Shown: positions 25,955 to 36,616 of the stretch, piece by piece
Numbering within the stretch: the stretch's first letter is position 1
Layout: each line of letters starts with the position of its first letter
Assembly: GCF_009696605.1 (NCBI RefSeq)
Contig: NZ_VULR01000004.1
Span: 98,491 to 162,490, forward strand
Direction: 5' to 3'
Origin: Anaerosalibacter bizertensis
GTDB taxonomy: Bacteria; Bacillota; Clostridia; Tissierellales; Sporanaerobacteraceae
Length of the DNA stretch: 64,000 nt
Notes under the pieces: model-generated
Seen by the model: the letters and a program-made list of their open reading frames with translations, nothing else
The model's database searches: none
Told to the model about the DNA's origin: nothing
Program-made: the position numbers and the translations under genes

Positions 25955-26854
25955 TTATAATAATACTTTATCCATTTTTAAAATATATTTTTCATTTCTA
26001 TTTATAACTTTTCCTACACCTATGAATGTGTTATCACAATAAATACGTAAGAACTCATCTAATTCAATCCCTTTTGGTATATCATCTTGTTTTAACTCTA
26101 ATTTTTCACCATTAGATAACTTTTTCCAAAAAAAACTTGGAAAATTAAGGTGTTTGAAATCCTTCAAACCTTTATCCATAGGTATTAAAATATCTTCAAT
26201 TTTTTTATCATTATACTTATCATAAATACTATCTAAGCTAACTGATTCTTTTATATTAAATGGATAAACTTCTTCTCTTATTAAATAAGACATATATCCA
26301 TATGTACCTAGAAGTTGTCCTATATCATCACATAAAGTTCTTATATATGTTCCTCTAGAACATCTAACTCTAAATAATATTTTATTATTATCTACTATAT
26401 TTAATATAGATATATCATATATATGCACCTTTCTCTTTTCTCTTTCTACTTCTATGCCTTCTCTAGCCAACTCATATAATTTTTTCCCTTTATGTTTCAA
26501 AGCTGAATACATAGGTGGAAGTTGATATATTTCACCTTTAAAACAATCAAAAGCTTTAATGATTTCTGATTCCGTTACAATTTTGTTTGATTGTTTTAAA
26601 ACTATTCCATCTTCATCTTGGGTATCAGTTTTATAACCTAATGTAAGTTCTCCAACATATACCTTATCTGAATTTAATAAGTATTCACTAATCCGTGTAG
26701 CCTTACCTATGCATATAGGTAAGACTCCACTAGCATTTGGATCCAGTGTACCTGTATGGCCTACTTTTCTTATACCCAATATTTTTCTAACTTCTCTAAC
26801 TATATCATGAGAAGATAAACCTTTAGGTTTAAATATGTTTAAAATTCCATTCAT
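25955..26854 (-). CDS. truB: tRNA pseudouridine-55 synthase
   Basis: The 299-residue enzyme forms pseudouridine 55 in the tRNA T-loop. The N-terminal NIFKPKGLSSHD and the catalytic motif GHTGTLDPNASGVLP with Asp38 are clear. RCSRGTYIRTL, a substrate-recognition motif, follows near 170, and there is a C-terminal PUA-like region. It lies 9 bases after nrnA and 12 bases before ribF, so it is in the same operon. Its start has AAGGTGATG upstream. Confidence 0.96.
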   Translation of the reverse strand: MNGILNIFKPKGLSSHDIVREVRKILGIRKVGHTGTLDPNASGVLPICIGKATRISEYLLNSDKVYVGELTLGYKTDTQDEDGIVLKQSNKIVTESEIIKAFDCFKGEIYQLPPMYSALKHKGKKLYELAREGIEVEREKRKVHIYDISILNIVDNNKILFRVRCSRGTYIRTLCDDIGQLLGTYGYMSYLIREEVYPFNIKESVSLDSIYDKYNDKKIEDILIPMDKGLKDFKHLNFPSFFWKKLSNGEKLELKQDDIPKGIELDEFLRIYCDNTFIGVGKVINRNEKYILKMDKVLL

Positions 26855-26863
26855 GGCATCACC

Positions 26864-27835
26864 TTAAATAACATTATATATTTCATTCAGTATTAATTTT
26901 TTTGCATTTTCTATATTGTCATATATGGTGCAACCTGCAGCTCTTTTATGTCCGCCTCCATTAAATCTTAAGGAAATATTAGAAACATCAACTTTCTTTT
27001 TAGATCTTAAACTAACTTTTATCTCCTCTTTATTGACTTCTTTTAAAATACATGCTACTTCTACATTTTCAATATCTCTAATAAAGGATACAATACCTTC
27101 TGCATCTTCTAAGGTAGCTCTACAAGTTTTTAACATATCTTGAGTTACTTTAACTATAGCGATTTTACCTTTTTTTAATATATCCAACGTATTTAAAGAT
27201 TCTATGAAAAGTCTAGTTCTTTCTAATGTCCTACTTTGATATATGTTCACTATAATATTATTCAAATCAATATCTTTACTTAATAAATCTGCTGCAACTA
27301 AATGAGTATATTTTGTTGTACTATCATACATGAAACTTCCTGTATCTGTGCTTATAGCAACATAAAGACATGTGGATATATCTTCGTCCATTTCAACATC
27401 CATTTCTTTTATAATTCGATATACTATTTCTCCTGTAGCACTAGCAGTCGGTAAAACAATATTTAAATCTCCAAAATTCTCATTGGTTATATGGTGATCT
27501 ATATTAATAAGCTTTTTAGCCTTTAAAGCCATATCTTTTGCTATGCCCAATCTGTCAATATCTCCACTATCTAAAGCTATGAAAAGATCTATATCTTTTT
27601 CTGTGTTCAATTCTTTAAAAAGGTGCATATTAGGTAAAAATTGATAATCTTTCGGTATATTATCAACTTTTATAATATGCACATTTTTATTCAACTTTTC
27701 AATAGCCCTACCTAAAGCTAGTAAGGAGCCAATATTGTCACCATCCGGCTGTATATGGCTTGCTAAATAAATATTGTTACTAGCTTTAATATATTCTATA
27801 CATTTCTCTATTAGTAGGTCTAACTCTTTATTCAT
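26864..27835 (-). CDS. nrnA: DHH/DHHA1 nanoRNase / pAp phosphatase
   Basis: This 323-residue protein degrades very short RNA and dephosphorylates 3'-phosphoadenosine 5'-phosphate. The DHH domain has [17 protein letters not shown] and the name-giving [13 protein letters not shown]1 ends with [13 protein letters not shown]. The ATG at 27835 is used: AGAGGT stands seven bases upstream and the coding region overlaps the rbfA stop by 8 bp. Placement between rbfA and truB is common in Clostridia, whereas in B. subtilis nrnA is elsewhere. Confidence 0.93.
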   Translation of the reverse strand: MNKELDLLIEKCIEYIKASNNIYLASHIQPDGDNIGSLLALGRAIEKLNKNVHIIKVDNIPKDYQFLPNMHLFKELNTEKDIDLFIALDSGDIDRLGIAKDMALKAKKLINIDHHITNENFGDLNIVLPTASATGEIVYRIIKEMDVEMDEDISTCLYVAISTDTGSFMYDSTTKYTHLVAADLLSKDIDLNNIIVNIYQSRTLERTRLFIESLNTLDILKKGKIAIVKVTQDMLKTCRATLEDAEGIVSFIRDIENVEVACILKEVNKEEIKVSLRSKKKVDVSNISLRFNGGGHKRAAGCTIYDNIENAKKLILNEIYNVI

Positions 27836-28199
27836 CTGTATTACCTCTTTTATCTTTCTCATTAACTTTATCTATAAGCTTTGACATATATATGCCATGT
27901 TCAATAGATTCATCTAATTGAAAAACAGGTTCTGGAACGTATCGCAAGTCTATTTTATTGCCTATTTCTTTCCTTATAAAACCTTTGGCACTTTCTAAGC
28001 CTTTTATTGTGTCTTTTTTTTCTTTTTCTTTTCCTAAGACACTTATATAAACTTTAGCATATCTTAAGTCCCTGGTAACTTCAACATGTGTAACACTTGT
28101 CATAGGTGAAATCCTAGGGTCTTTTAAATCATTAGATATTATATATGAAATTGCTTTTTTTACTTCTTCAGAAATCCTGTTTATTCTTTTATTGTTCAT
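27828..28199 (-). CDS. rbfA: Ribosome-binding factor A
   Basis: The 123-residue KH-type protein binds immature 30S subunits near helix 1 of 16S rRNA and aids cold-stage maturation. [26 protein letters not shown] and [16 protein letters not shown] are typical. The ATG at 28199 has AGGGGTG nine bases before it; the upstream GTG at 28211 is part of that site. The C-terminal tail is charged and overlaps nrnA. Confidence 0.95.
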   Translation of the reverse strand: MNNKRINRISEEVKKAISYIISNDLKDPRISPMTSVTHVEVTRDLRYAKVYISVLGKEKEKKDTIKGLESAKGFIRKEIGNKIDLRYVPEPVFQLDESIEHGIYMSKLIDKVNEKDKRGNTDE

Positions 28200-28213
28200 A
28201 AAGGAATACACCC

Positions 28214-30205
28214 CTATCTTTCTACTTCTTTTAAAATATATGCTTCTATAATATCTCCTTCTTTTATATCATTGTAATTTTCAAGACTTAAGCCACCTTC
28301 ATAACCTGATTGAATTTCTTTAGCATCATCTTTAAAACGTTTCAAAGATGATATGTCGCCTTCATAAATTACTACATCTTCTCTTAATAATCTAATTTTA
28401 GAATTTCTTGTTATCTTGCCTTGTAAAACATAAATACCTGCAACCATGCCTACATTAGGTACCTTAAATGTAGCTCTTATTTCTGCTCTTCCAATAACTT
28501 CTTCTTCGATAGTAGGATCTAATAACCCTCTCATAGCTGATTCTATATCTTCTATAGCATCATATATAACTCTATAAGTTCTTATATCTACACTTTCTCT
28601 TTTAGATATATCTATAGCAGTTAAAGTAGGTCTTACATTAAATCCTATTATAATAGCATTAGAAGCAGAAGCTAACATAACATCACTTTCTGTAATTCCA
28701 CCAACTCCACCATGAATAACATTTACTCTAACTTCATCAGTTTCTAACTTAGATAAAGATTGTTTTACAGCTTCCATAGAGCCTTTTACATCAGCTTTTA
28801 TTATTACATTTAATTCTTTAACTTCACCTAATTGTATCTTCTCAAAAAGATCATCTAGAGAAACTTTTTGAGAAGATTTTAGCTGTTCTTCCCTTATTTT
28901 TTCTTTTCTAGCTTGTGTATAATTTCTTGCCTTCTTTTCATTTTCTACTACATATAAATGTTCTCCAGCTTCCGGAACTTCAGATAAACCTAATATCATA
29001 ACTGGTATAGATGGAGTTGCTTTTTTAACCCTTTTTCCCTTATCGTTCAACATTGCTCTTACTCTTCCATGAGCAGTTCCAGATACTACTATATCTCCTA
29101 CTTTTAGCGTACCTTTTTGAACTAATACAGTTGCAACAGGCCCTCTACCTTTATCAAGCTCAGCCTCTACTATTATGCCCACTGCCTTTCTATTAGGATT
29201 TGCTTTTAATTCTTGCATCTCTGCTACTAATAATATCATCTCTAATACATCGTCAATACCTTCCTCGTTACGAGCAGAAACTGGAACACATATAGTATCT
29301 CCTCCCCAGTCTTCTGGAACTAAACCATATTCTACTAACTCTTGTTTGATTCTATCTGGATTTGCTGTAGGTTTATCCATTTTATTTATTGCAACAATTA
29401 TAGGTACATTAGCAGCTTTAGCATGATTTATAGCTTCAACAGTTTGTGGCATAACTCCATCATCTGCAGCAACTACTAAAATAGCTATATCGGTAACTTG
29501 AGCTCCTCTTGCCCTCATAGTTGTAAATGCCTCATGACCAGGTGTATCTAGAAATACAATTTTTTCTCCATCTATATTTATAGTCGATGCTCCAATATGC
29601 TGAGTTATTCCACCAGCTTCTCTTTCAGTTACTGCTGTCTTTCTTATAGCATCTAATAGAGAGGTTTTTCCATGATCTACATGACCCATAACTGTTACTA
29701 TAGGTGGTCTTGGTTTTAAATCTTTAGGATCATCCTCAAAATCTAGATGAAAACCAATCTCCTCATCATCCTCTTCAACAGATGACTTTTTAATGGAAAT
29801 TCCAAATTCTTCAGCAATAATACTCGCAGTATCAAAATCCACAGATTGATTTTGATTTGCCATAATTCCTAAAGAAATAAGTTTAGTAATAACTTCACTA
29901 GGAGTCACTTCTAATTTTTCTGCTAAATCTTTAACTATTATATTTTCTTCTATTTCTATAACCCCATTTTCATTTTTTTCTTCCATATCTTTGTCTTCCT
30001 TCTCTGCATTGCTAGTATTCTTACTATTATTTATCTCTGAATCACTTTCTGTTCTCAGCAATTCTTTTATTAAATCTGCTTCTTCTTTTTCTACAGTACT
30101 CATATGGCTATTTATATCTAAATTTAAATCTGCAACTTTCTCTATTAATTCTTTACTAGTTATTTTTAATTCTTTTGCCAATTCATATACTCTGACTTTT
30201 GTCAA
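28214..30205 (-). CDS. infB: Translation initiation factor IF-2
   Basis: The 663-residue GTPase brings initiator tRNA to the 30S subunit. It has an N-terminal IF2_N segment ([20 protein letters not shown]), a short acidic linker, a second IF2_N ([24 protein letters not shown]), then the G domain with [16 protein letters not shown] and NKMD, and domains II to IV. The N-terminal linker is short compared with Bacillus. A TTG start at 30205 is preferred since the GTG at 30214 belongs to AGGGGGTG. Confidence 0.97.
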   Translation of the reverse strand: MTKVRVYELAKELKITSKELIEKVADLNLDINSHMSTVEKEEADLIKELLRTESDSEINNSKNTSNAEKEDKDMEEKNENGVIEIEENIIVKDLAEKLEVTPSEVITKLISLGIMANQNQSVDFDTASIIAEEFGISIKKSSVEEDDEEIGFHLDFEDDPKDLKPRPPIVTVMGHVDHGKTSLLDAIRKTAVTEREAGGITQHIGASTINIDGEKIVFLDTPGHEAFTTMRARGAQVTDIAILVVAADDGVMPQTVEAINHAKAANVPIIVAINKMDKPTANPDRIKQELVEYGLVPEDWGGDTICVPVSARNEEGIDDVLEMILLVAEMQELKANPNRKAVGIIVEAELDKGRGPVATVLVQKGTLKVGDIVVSGTAHGRVRAMLNDKGKRVKKATPSIPVMILGLSEVPEAGEHLYVVENEKKARNYTQARKEKIREEQLKSSQKVSLDDLFEKIQLGEVKELNVIIKADVKGSMEAVKQSLSKLETDEVRVNVIHGGVGGITESDVMLASASNAIIIGFNVRPTLTAIDISKRESVDIRTYRVIYDAIEDIESAMRGLLDPTIEEEVIGRAEIRATFKVPNVGMVAGIYVLQGKITRNSKIRLLREDVVIYEGDISSLKRFKDDAKEIQSGYEGGLSLENYNDIKEGDIIEAYILKEVER

Positions 30206-30251
30206 ACTATACACCCCCTAAATTAGTTAAAGGTGACTTTATATCTAATTG

Positions 30252-30521
30252 TTATGATTTTTTAAGTATTATATTTGTTAATTCTTCAAATATTTCTTCT
30301 GGAATCTCACATCCTAATACTTTAGAAAGTTTTTTGGTTTTTTTAATAGAGTTTAAACATTCTAAATCATTACAAATATAAGCTCCTCTTCCATTCTTTT
30401 TACCTGTTAAGTCCAGTATTACACCTTCTTCTTTATTTTTGACTACTCTGATTAAATCTTTTTTATTTTTTTTATCTCCACAACTTATGCATTTTCTTAG
30501 AGGTATTTTTTTACTTTTCAA
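30252..30521 (-). CDS. rnpM: YlxR/RnpM family RNA-binding protein
   Basis: The 89-residue protein is a full-length YlxR (PLRKCISCGDKKNKKDLIRVV, GRGAYICNDLECL). The family was recently shown in Bacillus to modulate RNase P. It lies between nusA and infB as usual. The ylxQ gene (L7Ae-like) that normally follows it is absent here. The four cysteines suggest metal binding but not all are conserved in the family. Confidence 0.92.
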   Translation of the reverse strand: MKSKKIPLRKCISCGDKKNKKDLIRVVKNKEEGVILDLTGKKNGRGAYICNDLECLNSIKKTKKLSKVLGCEIPEEIFEELTNIILKKS

Positions 30522-30532
30522 CTAAATCACCC

Positions 30533-31582
30533 CTATTCTCCTATTTCTTCTTTATATTGGCTTTCACTTTTAATATCTATTTTCCAATTAGTAAGTTTTG
30601 CTGCAAGCCTAGCATTTTGTCCTTCTTTGCCTATTGCTAAAGATAATTGAAAATCTGGTACTACAACTAATGCAGATTTCTCTCTTTCATCAATCTCAAC
30701 TTTTAATACTTGTGAAGGACTTAGGCTATTAGAAATAAATTCATCTACATTTTTACTCCATACAACTATATCAATTTTTTCACCATTTAACTCTTCAACT
30801 ATAGCCTTTACTCTACTTCCCTTAAAACCCACACAAGCTCCTACTGGATCTACATTATCATCTTTAGAATAAACTGCAAGTTTTGTTCTAGAACCTGCTT
30901 CTCTAGATATTGCATATATGTCTACTACTCCATCATGAATCTCTGGAACTTCTAATTCAAAAAGTCTTTTTACCAATCCAGGATGAGATCTTGAAAGTAT
31001 TATTTGCGGACCTTTCGTAGTCTTTTTCACTTCTAAAATGTAAACTTTTATTCTACCACCTTGTTCATAATTCTCATTTTCAATTTGCTCTGAAGGTGGA
31101 AGTACACCCTCAGTTTTGCCTAAATCAATGTAAACCATATTTTTACTTACTCTCTGAATCATTCCAGTAACTATTTCATTTTCCCTATTTACAAATTCCT
31201 TATAAATGACTTCTCGTTCTGCTTCTTTTATTTTCTGCATAACTACTTGTTTTGAAGTTTGAGCTGCGATTCTCCCAAAATTCTTAGGTGTAATTTCTAT
31301 CTTAACTATATCATCAACTTCATATTTACTATCAATTTCTTTAGCTTCATCTAAGCTGATTTCTAAAAACTCATCAGATACATCTTCTACTATAGTTTTG
31401 TTTGAATATACCTTTACTGAACCAGTAGTTCTATCTATTTCCACTTCTACATTTTGAGATGAACCAAAGTTTTTTTTGTATCCTGATATAAGTGCAGATT
31501 CTAAAGCATCAAATATTATGTCTTTCGATATCCCCTTCTCCTTTTCTATCTCCTCAAGAGCCTGTATAAATTCGGCTTTCAT
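30533..31582 (-). CDS. nusA: Transcription termination/antitermination factor NusA
   Basis: The 349-residue protein binds RNA polymerase and modulates pausing. It has the N-terminal domain (AEFIQALEEIEKEKGISKDII), an S1 domain about 130-200 (EIVTGMIQRVSKNMVYIDLGKTEGVLP) and two KH domains with CVGFKGSRVKAIVEELNGEKIDIV and AIGKEGQNARLAAKLTNWKIDI. It lacks the acidic C-terminal repeats of proteobacterial NusA, as in Firmicutes. The ATG at 31582 is taken; a TTG four codons earlier is closer to GGGAGG and is possible. Confidence 0.96.
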   Translation of the reverse strand: MKAEFIQALEEIEKEKGISKDIIFDALESALISGYKKNFGSSQNVEVEIDRTTGSVKVYSNKTIVEDVSDEFLEISLDEAKEIDSKYEVDDIVKIEITPKNFGRIAAQTSKQVVMQKIKEAEREVIYKEFVNRENEIVTGMIQRVSKNMVYIDLGKTEGVLPPSEQIENENYEQGGRIKVYILEVKKTTKGPQIILSRSHPGLVKRLFELEVPEIHDGVVDIYAISREAGSRTKLAVYSKDDNVDPVGACVGFKGSRVKAIVEELNGEKIDIVVWSKNVDEFISNSLSPSQVLKVEIDEREKSALVVVPDFQLSLAIGKEGQNARLAAKLTNWKIDIKSESQYKEEIGE

Positions 31583-31599
31583 TTTTTTCAAAACCTCCC

Positions 31600-32064
31600 T
31601 CAAAATATAACAGCTAAATTAACTTTAGATATAATCTTTCTAGGAATCTCAATCTCCCCTAATTCAGAATCAATTATTTTAATAAAATCTCCATCAAAAT
31701 ATAACAGTTCTCCTACAAGCTTTTTCTTACCTTGAAAATTCTTATACAAGCTAACTTCCACATCTTCCCCTAAGTTTCTATTCAAATCTTTATCTGTTTT
31801 AAGTGGTCTATCAAGACCTGGAGATGAAACTTCTAAATAATATGCAATATCGATAGGATCGTATTCATCTAACTTTTCACTTACAACTTGACTTACTTTT
31901 TGGCAATCATCTATTGTTATTCCACCTGGTTTATCAATAAAAATCCTTAAAAAATAGCTACTTCCTTCTTTAACAAATTCTACATCAACCAGTTCAAAAC
32001 CGAATTCGCTAATTGTGGGCTCACTAATTTTATGTATCAAGTCTACTATATCTTTTCTTTTCAT
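31600..32064 (-). CDS. rimP: Ribosome maturation factor RimP
   Basis: The 154-residue protein assists 30S assembly. The conserved LDEYDPIDIAYYLEVSSPGLDRPLKT region, preceded by FIDKPGGITIDDCQKVSQ, identifies it. A C-terminal SH3-like domain follows. It leads the rimP-nusA-rnpM-infB-rbfA operon. The ATG is preceded by ATGGAGGTGATATT. Upstream sequence (32065-32190) is AT-rich; I could not pick a convincing promoter. Confidence 0.95.
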   Translation of the reverse strand: MKRKDIVDLIHKISEPTISEFGFELVDVEFVKEGSSYFLRIFIDKPGGITIDDCQKVSQVVSEKLDEYDPIDIAYYLEVSSPGLDRPLKTDKDLNRNLGEDVEVSLYKNFQGKKKLVGELLYFDGDFIKIIDSELGEIEIPRKIISKVNLAVIF

Positions 32065-32190
32065 AATATCACCTCCATTATTTTAACTTATACTTTTTTA
32101 AAATTTTTCTATAATTATTAATTGTAAATACATTTCACAATCCTATTTTTTCATAAATATATTTATTTATACTCAATATCTAGTATCTAA

Positions 32191-32228
32191 ATAAAGTAAA
32201 GAGTGGGAACTCCCACTCTTTACTTTAT
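32191..32228 (-). terminator. Intrinsic terminator after polC
   Basis: Eighteen-bp perfect arms (ATAAAGTAAAGAGTGGGA and complement) enclose only 2 bases. It lies about 50 bp after the polC stop and ends the polC-side operon before rimP. Both ends are AT-rich, so it may work on both strands. Confidence 0.8.
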
Positions 32229-32278
32229 CAAATATCATAAGTATTGTCATTAATATTATAACATCTTCAGATAAAAAA

Positions 32279-35200
32279 TCAAATATTAAATAAATTAAGC
32301 TGATTTCTCTCAGGTATATCATTAAGACATTTATGCCTTTTTAAAGCTTCTATCACTGTCTTTCCTACCTTAGCTCTATTCATTAGATCTTCTACTGAAA
32401 TAAATTCACCAGATTCTCTTTCCTTAGCTATATTTTTAGCTGCAGTTTGACCTACTCCCGGTAAACATTTTAAGGGTGGGATAATTCCCGAATCTCCTAT
32501 TAAAAACTTATCACTATCTGATTTATATAAATCAACTTTTTCAAACTTATATCCTCTAGAATACATTTCAAGAGCTACTTCAAGAACAGTTAATAGATTC
32601 CTTTCTTTTGCAGTTATATCTTGAGAGGATTCTAACTCCTCCATCTTGTTCCTAACTGTAGATATGCCTTCTAATATTAAATCTGCATCAAAATCACTAG
32701 CTTTAGTTGTAAAATAAGTTGCATAAAAAGCTTCTGGGTGATAAACCTTAAAATAGGCAATTCTAAAAGACATCATAACATATGCTACAGCATGGGCTTT
32801 AGGAAACATATATTTTATCTTTTTACATGATTCTATATACCAGTTAGGAATATTCATTTCTCTCATATAATTTTCATCTTCTTCAGTTAAACCTTTACCT
32901 TTTCTAACTTTCTCCATGATTTTAAATGATCTTTTTTTATCTAACCCTTCATATATTAAAAACAACATAATATCATCTCTAGTAGAAATAACATCACTAA
33001 ATTCAGCTATCTTATTCTTAACTATTAATTGAGCATTATTCAACCATACATCTGTTCCATGAGAAAGCCCACTAATTTGGACTAATTCAGCAAATGTAGT
33101 TGGTTTAGTGTCTACAAGCATCTGCCTAACAAACCTAGTACCAAATTCTGGTATACCCAAAGTTCCTACTTCTGTATTTATATCTTCTTTAGTAACTCCT
33201 AAAGATTTAGTACTAGTAAATAGTTCCATAGTCTTTTCATCATCTAATGGTATACTTTCAGGCTTAACACCAGTTATATCTTCTAACATTTTAATTATTG
33301 TAGGAACATCATGGCCTAATATATCTAACTTTAATATTCTTCCACTAATAGAATTGTAATCAAAATGGGTAGTTATTACTCCAGACTTTTTATCATCCGC
33401 CGGATACTGTATCGGTGAAAAATCATATATATCCTTATATTTTGGAACTATCATAACTCCTCCTGGATGTTGCCCTGATGTTCTTTTTACTCCAGTTAAA
33501 CCTTTAACCAATCTATTTATTTCTGCTGGATGAGCATAAACATCCTTTTCATCAAAATATTTTTTTACAAATCCATAAGCCGTTTTCTCTGCAATCGTTC
33601 CTATTGTACCAGCTCTAAATACATATCCTTCACCAAAAAGTTCTTCTGTATATTTATGGGCTATAGGTTGATATTCACCTGCAAAGTTTAAATCTATATC
33701 TGGTTCTTTATCACCTTCGAACCCTAAAAAAACCTCAAAAGGTATATCATGACCATCTTTCTTTAGTTCAGCATTACATTTTGGACATTTTTTATCTGGT
33801 AAATCAACTCCAGAACCTACAGATCCATCTTCAAAAAAATAACTATATTGACATTCTGGACACACATAATGAGGAACCAAAGGATTTACTTCAGTAATTC
33901 CACTCATAGTTGCAACAAAAGAAGAGCCAACAGATCCCCTTGAACCTACCAAATAGCCATCTTCTAAAGATTTCCATACTAATTTTTGAGCAATTATATA
34001 CATAACAGCATAACCATTTTTTATAATAGAATTTAGCTCTTTATCCAATCTTTCCTTAACTATGTTGGGTAATGGATTTCCATATATACTTATAGCCCTA
34101 TTATAAGTTATATCTTTTAATTGTTCCTCTGCACCCTCAATAACAGGTGGAAAAGTTCCATCTGGAATTGGCAGTATATCTTCGCATATATCAGCAATAT
34201 AATTAGTATTTTTTATAACTACTTCTTTTGCTTTTTCTTCTCCTAAATAATTAAACTCCTCAAGCATTTCATCTGTACTTCTAAAATAAAGTGGTGGCTG
34301 ATTATCTGCATCTGAAAAGCCTTGTCCGTTCATTAATATTCTTCTATATACTTCATCCTCTTTATTAAGAAAATGTACATCTCCAGTTGCAACAACAGGC
34401 TTTTTATATATTTCCCCTAATTCAACTATATTTCTATTTATATTCTTTAATTCTTCTATATCTTTCACCATGCCATTTCTCACTAAATGCATATTATTAC
34501 CTATAGGTTGTACTTCTAAATAATCATAAAAATTAACAATTTGTCTAATTTGATTGTTATCACTGCTATTTAATATACTTTTATAAAGCTCTCCTGCCTC
34601 ACAAGCACTTCCTAATATAAGACCTTCTCTATATTTAATCAATAGTGATTTAGGTATTCTAGGTCTTCTATAAAAATAATTTAAATGAGACTCAGAAACT
34701 ATTTTATAGAGATTTTTTAAGCCTGTATAATTTTTTACTAATATAATTATATGATATGTTTGTCCCTTATAAGCATTTTCAGTATCTTGTAATTTAGTAT
34801 TAATCTCATAGAGTTTAGTTATTCCTTTTTTCTCTAAAATCTCTAAACATTTTAAAAATATATCAGCAGTAGCTTCAGCATCATCTACTGCTCTATGATG
34901 GTTTTCTAAATTAACCTTTAGATATTTAGCGATGGTATTAAGCTTGTGATTTTTAAGCTGTGGAAATAAACTTCTTGTTAATTCTAAAGTATCTAAAACT
35001 GGATTATCTATTTCCATACCTATTCTAGAAAAATTTTCTCTCATAAAACCTACATCAAAAGAAGCATTATGAGCAACTAAAACAGTTTCTTTAATAAACT
35101 TATGGAATTTAGGAAGTACTTCTTCTATCGTAGGTTCATCTTTAACCATTTCATCAGTTATTCCAGTTAATTTTATGATTTTTTCTGGAATTGGTCTTTC

Positions 35201-36580
35201 TGGATTTATCAATTGACTAAATCTATCAACTACTTTTCCGTTTTTTATCTTTACTGCACCTATTTCTGTAACTTTATCATTCATAGGAGAAAACCCAGTA
35301 GTTTCTATATCAAATACTACATATTCGCAATCAATATCTTCATCTTTGTAATTTATAACTATAGAACCAATATCATTCACAAGATAGCCCTCAACTCCAT
35401 ATATAACTTTTAAACCATATTTTTTATAGGCTTCCATTCCTTCTGGAAATCCTTGTACCACTCCATGATCTGTAATAGCAATAGCTTTATGTCCCCAATC
35501 ACTTGCCTGTTTAGCTAACTCTGAAAATTTAGTTAAACCATCCATAGCACTCATTTGAGTATGTAAGTGGAGTTCTACTCTTTTTTGCTCTGAATTATCT
35601 TCTCTTCTAGGCGGCTCCATCAAATTTAAAGCTCTAATCATCAATACTGAACTTCTAGAATAGTTATCATATACTACTTCTCCCCTGATCCTTACATATG
35701 TTCCTTCTTTTACATAATTTTCAAATCCCTCTTTGTCCTTCTTTTTTAAAAAAGCTTTTGCCGTAATAGAATTTGTAAAATCAGTTATATTAAAAATAAA
35801 AAGGGTCTTCCCACCTTTTATTTCTCTAGATTCAACTTCAAATACTTTTCCTTCCAAGGTTACAACACCTGAATTTATGTTTATATCTCTTATTTTTGAT
35901 ATGTCACCATCAATTTTTCCACCATAATTATATGAATAATTTTGTTTTAACTCCTTATTATTTGAGCTTTCTTTTTTGCGTTCATAGTTCGATAACTTTA
36001 AAAAATTTTTTGATAAAGTTTTTTCTTCTTTTTTCTTTTGAATGAAAAAATCTTCTTTATCTATATTACTTATATCGCTTTTTTTAATATCAGAATCTAT
36101 CTTTACTTTAATTTCAGTCTTAAATTCATTGTTTATCTTTTTCTCTATTTTATCTTCTATTCCATTTTTCTTTAAAGTATATAATGAAATCTCATTTTCA
36201 GAATTTAATATTAGTGAATCATCAATTAAAGTCCATTTCACATCATTTATCCATGCACTACTAGATGGTATTTCGCTTTTTATAATATGAACAATATTAA
36301 ACCAATAGTCTTCCATTATAAATTGAAAGTCATTTTCCTTTATATCGTATAAAACACTAATATTTACATTATCAAATTTATAGAACTTTCTACTTAAAGA
36401 TCTTCTTAATACATCTATTTCTTCTTCCTTAATTAATTTATTAGAAATTAACTTCAAATAAATATCCTTATTTTTTATATCTAATAAAACTTCATTTATA
36501 TAAGCTTCATTTAAATTTTCTAAATTTAAATGAAGCTTATTTTTCAATAATATTTTTTCTAGTTTCTTTTGATTATCCAT
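32279..36580 (-). CDS. polC: DNA polymerase III PolC-type alpha subunit
   Basis: The 1433-residue replicative polymerase carries, in order, an N-terminal domain, an OB fold (about 235-325), the first part of a PHP domain (VELHLHTQMSAMDGL), the inserted DnaQ-like 3'-5' proofreading exonuclease with DIETTGFS near 425 and HNASFDVGFM, the rest of PHP, a zinc-binding module (CPEC and CPKC near 920-950) and the palm with PDIDLNF. GVKRTSGQHPGG and GLSHGTDVW follow. Fused exonuclease is the hallmark of PolC in low-GC Gram positives. The ATG at 36580 is used; the TTG at 36601 lies within the GGAGG site. Confidence 0.98.
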   Translation of the reverse strand: MDNQKKLEKILLKNKLHLNLENLNEAYINEVLLDIKNKDIYLKLISNKLIKEEEIDVLRRSLSRKFYKFDNVNISVLYDIKENDFQFIMEDYWFNIVHIIKSEIPSSSAWINDVKWTLIDDSLILNSENEISLYTLKKNGIEDKIEKKINNEFKTEIKVKIDSDIKKSDISNIDKEDFFIQKKKEEKTLSKNFLKLSNYERKKESSNNKELKQNYSYNYGGKIDGDISKIRDININSGVVTLEGKVFEVESREIKGGKTLFIFNITDFTNSITAKAFLKKKDKEGFENYVKEGTYVRIRGEVVYDNYSRSSVLMIRALNLMEPPRREDNSEQKRVELHLHTQMSAMDGLTKFSELAKQASDWGHKAIAITDHGVVQGFPEGMEAYKKYGLKVIYGVEGYLVNDIGSIVINYKDEDIDCEYVVFDIETTGFSPMNDKVTEIGAVKIKNGKVVDRFSQLINPERPIPEKIIKLTGITDEMVKDEPTIEEVLPKFHKFIKETVLVAHNASFDVGFMRENFSRIGMEIDNPVLDTLELTRSLFPQLKNHKLNTIAKYLKVNLENHHRAVDDAEATADIFLKCLEILEKKGITKLYEINTKLQDTENAYKGQTYHIIILVKNYTGLKNLYKIVSESHLNYFYRRPRIPKSLLIKYREGLILGSACEAGELYKSILNSSDNNQIRQIVNFYDYLEVQPIGNNMHLVRNGMVKDIEELKNINRNIVELGEIYKKPVVATGDVHFLNKEDEVYRRILMNGQGFSDADNQPPLYFRSTDEMLEEFNYLGEEKAKEVVIKNTNYIADICEDILPIPDGTFPPVIEGAEEQLKDITYNRAISIYGNPLPNIVKERLDKELNSIIKNGYAVMYIIAQKLVWKSLEDGYLVGSRGSVGSSFVATMSGITEVNPLVPHYVCPECQYSYFFEDGSVGSGVDLPDKKCPKCNAELKKDGHDIPFEVFLGFEGDKEPDIDLNFAGEYQPIAHKYTEELFGEGYVFRAGTIGTIAEKTAYGFVKKYFDEKDVYAHPAEINRLVKGLTGVKRTSGQHPGGVMIVPKYKDIYDFSPIQYPADDKKSGVITTHFDYNSISGRILKLDILGHDVPTIIKMLEDITGVKPESIPLDDEKTMELFTSTKSLGVTKEDINTEVGTLGIPEFGTRFVRQMLVDTKPTTFAELVQISGLSHGTDVWLNNAQLIVKNKIAEFSDVISTRDDIMLFLIYEGLDKKRSFKIMEKVRKGKGLTEEDENYMREMNIPNWYIESCKKIKYMFPKAHAVAYVMMSFRIAYFKVYHPEAFYATYFTTKASDFDADLILEGISTVRNKMEELESSQDITAKERNLLTVLEVALEMYSRGYKFEKVDLYKSDSDKFLIGDSGIIPPLKCLPGVGQTAAKNIAKERESGEFISVEDLMNRAKVGKTVIEALKRHKCLNDIPERNQLNLFNI

Positions 36581-36616
36581 ATACTTAAAAGGAACCTCCA
36601 AACATAAAGTTTATAA

